Positions 7,074 to 10,091 of a stretch of 10,091 nt of DNA are shown one piece after another. Source of the DNA: Gemmatimonas phototrophica. GTDB taxonomy: Bacteria > Gemmatimonadota > Gemmatimonadetes > Longimicrobiales > Gaopeijiaceae. Location of the stretch: assembly GCA_945876015.1 (NCBI GenBank), contig CAMCNM010000049.1, positions 1 to 10,091 on the forward strand, written 5' to 3'. Every line of letters starts with the position of its first letter. Position 1 is the stretch's first letter. The translations under genes were made by a program, and so were the position numbers. The notes below the pieces were generated by a model that was not told the DNA's origin, did no database searches, and saw only the letters and a list, made by a program, of their open reading frames with translations.

Positions 7074-8354
7074 TCAGCCCCGCGCCGCCACGGAAGCCGC
7101 CTCGGCCGCGGCGGCGAGCGTGAACGACACTTCCGCATCCCCGTGCGCCGTCGAGACGAACCCCGCCTCGAACGCGGACGGTGCCAGGAAGACCCCGCGC
7201 TCGAGCATCGCGCGATGGAAGCGCCCGAACGCCTTCGTGTCGGAGGTCTTGGCTTCCTCGTAGGAGCGGGGCGCGCCCTCCCGGAAGAACACGCCGAACA
7301 TCGAGCCCACCGCGGCGCCCACCGCGGGGATGCCCGCGTCGCGCGCGGCGGAGGCGATCCCGTCGGCGACTTTCTTCGCCACCTGCTCGAGACGCATGTA
7401 CGGATCGTTCTTCTCGAGCCATTCGAGCTGGGCGTTCCCCGCGGCGGTAGCGAGCGGATTGCCCGAAAGCGTGCCCGCCTGGTAGACCGGCCCCGCGGGC
7501 GCCACCCGCTCCATCAGATCGCGCCGACCGCCGTACGCGCCGACCGGCAGCCCGCCGCCGATCACCTTGCCCAGCGTCGTCAGGTCGGGCGTGATGCCGA
7601 AGCGGGCCTGCGCGCCGCCGAGGGCGACGCGGAAGCCGGTCATCACCTCGTCGAACACGAGCAGCGCGCCGTGGCGATGCGTGATGTCGCGGAGCCCCTG
7701 CAGAAAGCCGGGCATCGGCTCGATCAAACCGGAGTTGCCGATCACCGGCTCGACGAACACGGCGGCGATCTGGTCACCCTGCCGCTTGAAGACGGCCTCG
7801 ACCGCGTCGAGGTCGTTGAACGGCGCCACGCCGGTGTCGCCCGCGGCGCCCTTGCTCACCCCGGGCGAGTCGGGCAATCCGAGCGTGGCGACGCCGCTCC
7901 CCGCGGACACCAGGAAGGCGTCGCCGTGCCCGTGGTAGCAGCCAGTGAACTTGAGCATCCCCGCGCGACCGGTGGCGGCGCGCGCCACGCGCAAAGCGCT
8001 GATGGTCGCCTCGGTCCCGCTGTTCACCAGACGTACCATCTCGATCGAGGGCATCAACCGGACGATGCGCTCCGCGAGCTCGACCTCTCCCTCGGTGGGG
8101 GTGCCGTAGCTCGTGCCGCGGGCCAGCTGCGCGGCCAACGCCTCGACCACCACGCGCGGCGCGTGGCCCAGGATGAGCGGACCCCACGAGAGCACGTAGT
8201 CCACGTAGCGCCGCCCTTCGGTATCCCACAGATACGCCCCCTCGCCGCGCGCGACGAAGAACGGCGTCGAGCCCACGCCGCGGAACGAGCGCACCGGGGA
8301 GTTCACGCCCCCAGGAATCACCGCTAGCGCGCGACTCCAGAGATCGGCGCTCAC
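7074..8354 (-). CDS. hemL: Glutamate-1-semialdehyde 2,1-aminomutase
   Basis: HemL is a PLP enzyme that converts glutamate-1-semialdehyde to 5-aminolevulinate, the first committed precursor of heme and other tetrapyrroles in the C5 pathway. The 426-residue product is full length. Signatures include IPGGVNSPVRSF (13-24), SWGPLILGH (57-64), NSGTEA (111-116, phosphate binding), CYHGHGD (139-145), DEVMTGFR (235-242, with D235 for the PLP ring nitrogen) and the PLP lysine K263 in TTLGKVIGGGLPVGAYGG. The GTG start at 8354-8352 overlaps the rimO stop (GTGA) and gives the standard N-terminus. An open frame upstream of it overlaps rimO and was discarded. No other tetrapyrrole gene is in the window. Confidence 0.97.
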   Translation of the reverse strand: MSADLWSRALAVIPGGVNSPVRSFRGVGSTPFFVARGEGAYLWDTEGRRYVDYVLSWGPLILGHAPRVVVEALAAQLARGTSYGTPTEGEVELAERIVRLMPSIEMVRLVNSGTEATISALRVARAATGRAGMLKFTGCYHGHGDAFLVSAGSGVATLGLPDSPGVSKGAAGDTGVAPFNDLDAVEAVFKRQGDQIAAVFVEPVIGNSGLIEPMPGFLQGLRDITHRHGALLVFDEVMTGFRVALGGAQARFGITPDLTTLGKVIGGGLPVGAYGGRRDLMERVAPAGPVYQAGTLSGNPLATAAGNAQLEWLEKNDPYMRLEQVAKKVADGIASAARDAGIPAVGAAVGSMFGVFFREGAPRSYEEAKTSDTKAFGRFHRAMLERGVFLAPSAFEAGFVSTAHGDAEVSFTLAAAAEAASVAARG

Positions 8355-9832
8355 GCCACCACCCGTCCGGTCAGGTCGTGGTCTCCCGCGTCTACGATCT
8401 CGACCTGGACGAAGTCGCCCGGGCGGACGCCTTCGGCGCCCTCGGGCACGATCCACGTCGCGCCGTCCACGTCGATCGCCTGCCCGGTGGTGTGCGCCAA
8501 CAGCGCGAACTCGGGCTCGTCATCGAGGACCCGGTCCACCAGGGCCGTCTGTACCGCGCCGACCATCTCGAGATTCTTCTCGAGCGAGATCATGCGCTGC
8601 ACGTCGAGCAGCTCCTCGAGCCGCTCGCGCCGGACCGTCTCGGGCACCTGATCGGCCATCAGCGCGGCCGGGGTGTCGTCCTCGGGGGAATACGCGAACG
8701 CGCCGACCCGCTCGAAGCGGATCTCCTCGAGCAGGTCGAGCATGGTGCGGAAGTCCTCGTCGGTCTCGCCGGGGAAACCCACGATCACGGTGGTCCGGAG
8801 CGTCAGGCCGGGGATCGCGTCCCGTAGCCAGCCCACGCGCTCGCGGATCGTGTGCTGCCGCTCGGGGCGGCGCATCGCGGCCAGGATCCGGTCGCTGCCG
8901 TGCTGGAGCGGCATGTCGAGGTAGGGCAGAATGCGCGAGCCCTGGGTGCGCGACGAGGCCTTCGCGAGCAGCTCCACCATGGGCTGCGTGATGCCCGAGG
9001 GATACATGTAGAACAGGCGGTACCAGTCGATCCCGGTGCGCTCGAGCAGCGCTTCGAGCAGATCGGCGAGCAGCGCCGCGCCCGGCTCCTTGCGGCGCTG
9101 GTCGCGGCCGTACCAGGTCGTGTCCTGGCTGACGATGTTGATCTCGCGCACGCCCTGGCGCGCCATCGCGGCGGCCTCGCGCACCAGATCCTCCACCGGA
9201 GCGGAGCGGTGCAACCCGCGCATGAGCGGGATCGCGCAGAATGCGCAGGTGTGGTCGCACCCCTCGCTGATCTTGAGGAACGAGGTGTGCTTGGTCTCGG
9301 TCGAGAGCACGCGGAGCGGCTGCTCCATGAGCGGCACGGACGTCTCGGGAAGGAGCCCGCGGCTCCGCAGCTCGGGCACCAGGGTCGAGAGGCCGGTTAG
9401 CCCGAGGTAGAGATCGACCTCCGGGATCTCCCGCTCGAGCTCCTCCTGATAACGCTGCACCATGCAGCCCACCGCGACCACCGCGCGGATCTCGCCCCGC
9501 TCCTTCATCCCGCACGCCTGGAGGATCGTCTCGATCGACTCCTCCTTCGCCGCCTGGATGAACCCGCAGGTGTTGATCACGACCACGTCAGCGCCCTCGG
9601 GATCGCTCGACACGCGCGCGCCGTGCCCGATCAACGTCGCCATGATGCGCTCGGAGTCCACCGTGTTCTTGTCGCAGCCGAGCGTGACGAGCGCGATGCG
9701 CGGACCGCCGTACGGCCCGACCGGCTCGAGCTCGAGGCGCACCGCCTCGACGTCGCGGCTCACGCCGGGACGGATCGGATCGGGGGACAGAGGGAAGACG
9801 GGGAGGTCCCGTCGCCGCTCGGTGGTGCTCAC
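8351..9832 (-). CDS. rimO: Ribosomal protein S12 methylthiotransferase
   Basis: RimO is a radical-SAM enzyme with two iron-sulfur clusters that adds a methylthio group to a conserved aspartate of ribosomal protein S12. The predicted product has 493 residues. The N-terminal MTTase domain carries the cluster cysteines C53 (LGCDKNTVDSE), C89 (INTCGF) and C123 (VGCMVQRY). The radical-SAM motif CxxxCxxC is C192, C196, C199 (SEGCDHTCAFCAIP). A C-terminal TRAM domain follows from about residue 425 (IDVDGATWIV, VEIVDAGDHDLTGRVV). LGCDKNTVDSE points to RimO, since MiaB has a different sequence around the first cysteine. The GTG at 9832 was chosen because GAGG lies eight bases before it and it clears the lolA stop by 13 bases. 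It leaves about 45 residues (Pro- and Arg-rich) before the domain, longer than usual; a GTG further in is possible but has no ribosome site. Confidence 0.95.
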   Translation of the reverse strand: MSTTERRRDLPVFPLSPDPIRPGVSRDVEAVRLELEPVGPYGGPRIALVTLGCDKNTVDSERIMATLIGHGARVSSDPEGADVVVINTCGFIQAAKEESIETILQACGMKERGEIRAVVAVGCMVQRYQEELEREIPEVDLYLGLTGLSTLVPELRSRGLLPETSVPLMEQPLRVLSTETKHTSFLKISEGCDHTCAFCAIPLMRGLHRSAPVEDLVREAAAMARQGVREINIVSQDTTWYGRDQRRKEPGAALLADLLEALLERTGIDWYRLFYMYPSGITQPMVELLAKASSRTQGSRILPYLDMPLQHGSDRILAAMRRPERQHTIRERVGWLRDAIPGLTLRTTVIVGFPGETDEDFRTMLDLLEEIRFERVGAFAYSPEDDTPAALMADQVPETVRRERLEELLDVQRMISLEKNLEMVGAVQTALVDRVLDDEPEFALLAHTTGQAIDVDGATWIVPEGAEGVRPGDFVQVEIVDAGDHDLTGRVVA

Positions 9833-9840
9833 CGGAGCGG

Positions 9841-9844
9841 CCTC
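9841..9844 (-). promoter_or_regulatory. Shine-Dalgarno sequence of rimO
   Basis: GAGG on the minus strand, eight bases before the GTG at 9832 and just after the lolA stop. It supports this start over an in-frame ATG at 9895, which would overlap lolA by about 50 bases. Confidence 0.5.
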
Positions 9845-9845
9845 A

Positions 9846-10091
9846 TCACCGGCTGATGACCTGGGCGCCAGCGGGCGGGGTGAAGCGGAAGACATCCTCG
9901 GCCAGCTTCGGGTTGAGCTCGACCCTCCGCAGCCTGACCGTGCGCACCGAACCGTTCTCCTCTGTGATCTCGACTTTGCGCAGGAGCGAGTCGCCCGCGT
10001 CGATCCACAGCTTGGCGGTGCGATAGGAGGTCTTCTCGAGGGGCGTCAGCGCCACCTGGTGGACGGACTTCCCGTCGAGCGCCTGCCTCCC
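9846..10091 (-). CDS. lolA: LolA-type outer membrane lipoprotein carrier (C-terminal part)
   Basis: LolA is the periplasmic chaperone that carries mature lipoproteins from the LolCDE exporter to the outer membrane. Only the last 81 codons are present; the gene enters from the right edge. The visible part matches the LolA C-terminal half: VALTPLEKTSYRTAKLWID, then SLLRKVEITEENG, then VELNPKLAEDVFRFTPPAGAQVI, which ends the beta-sheet barrel. The gene stops 13 bases before rimO and is probably cotranscribed with it. Its link to the two lipoprotein acyltransferase genes downstream is functional. Because the N-terminal half is outside the window, a broader DUF4292/LolA-like protein cannot be excluded. 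Confidence 0.85.
   Translation of the reverse strand, partial: GRQALDGKSVHQVALTPLEKTSYRTAKLWIDAGDSLLRKVEITEENGSVRTVRLRRVELNPKLAEDVFRFTPPAGAQVISR

Noticed and set aside
8355..8456. Open frame extending hemL upstream
   Set aside because: It overlaps the TRAM-domain end of rimO; the GTG at 8354 gives the family's usual N-terminus.

Overview
The window is GC-rich, densely coding DNA from a diderm (Gram-negative-type) bacterium. Every gene I can support lies on the minus strand, so the layout below runs from high to low coordinates. The evidence for two membranes is the LolA-type lipoprotein carrier, an outer-membrane-barrel-like secreted protein, Lnt and an Lnb/DUF4105 protein. GC-rich third positions, many GTG starts, and Lnb (a family best known from Bacteroidota) beside Lnt suggest an uncultivated lineage related to the FCB group, such as Eisenbacteria- or Gemmatimonadota-like bacteria. 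That placement is an inference with low confidence. I see no mobile element, CRISPR array, tRNA or rRNA.

Region A (about 10091 to 2564) reads as one long operon whose 5' end is outside the window: lolA (3' end only), rimO, hemL, a small secreted barrel-like protein, a Gfo/Idh/MocA oxidoreductase, an Lnb-family (DUF4105) lipoprotein N-acyltransferase candidate, and lnt. From rimO to lnt almost every stop codon touches or overlaps the next start: GTGA, TGACATG, ATGA, CTGA, GTGA. Translation is therefore probably coupled. The products are mixed: ribosomal protein S12 modification, tetrapyrrole synthesis and cell envelope. Lipoprotein handling is the strongest theme, with LolA at one end and Lnb plus Lnt at the other.

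Region B (2515 to 2015) is a bacterioferritin-like diiron protein, set off from lnt by 48 bases. It keeps all six diiron ligands at bacterioferritin spacing but lacks the heme-ligand methionine.

Region C (2014 to 1) is a translation cluster: rpmE (L31, zinc-binding form), prfA (RF1) and prmC (the methyltransferase that modifies release factors; N-terminal part only). The 130-base rpmE leader holds three consecutive hairpins and an AT-rich promoter candidate. A 12-bp hairpin lies between rpmE and prfA.

Most of this is ordinary housekeeping DNA. The observation most worth following is the overlapping Lnb-family/lnt pair, two unrelated enzyme families thought to perform the same step of lipoprotein N-acylation. 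The Lnb gene's full length, including its signal peptide, appears only if a CTG start codon is accepted.
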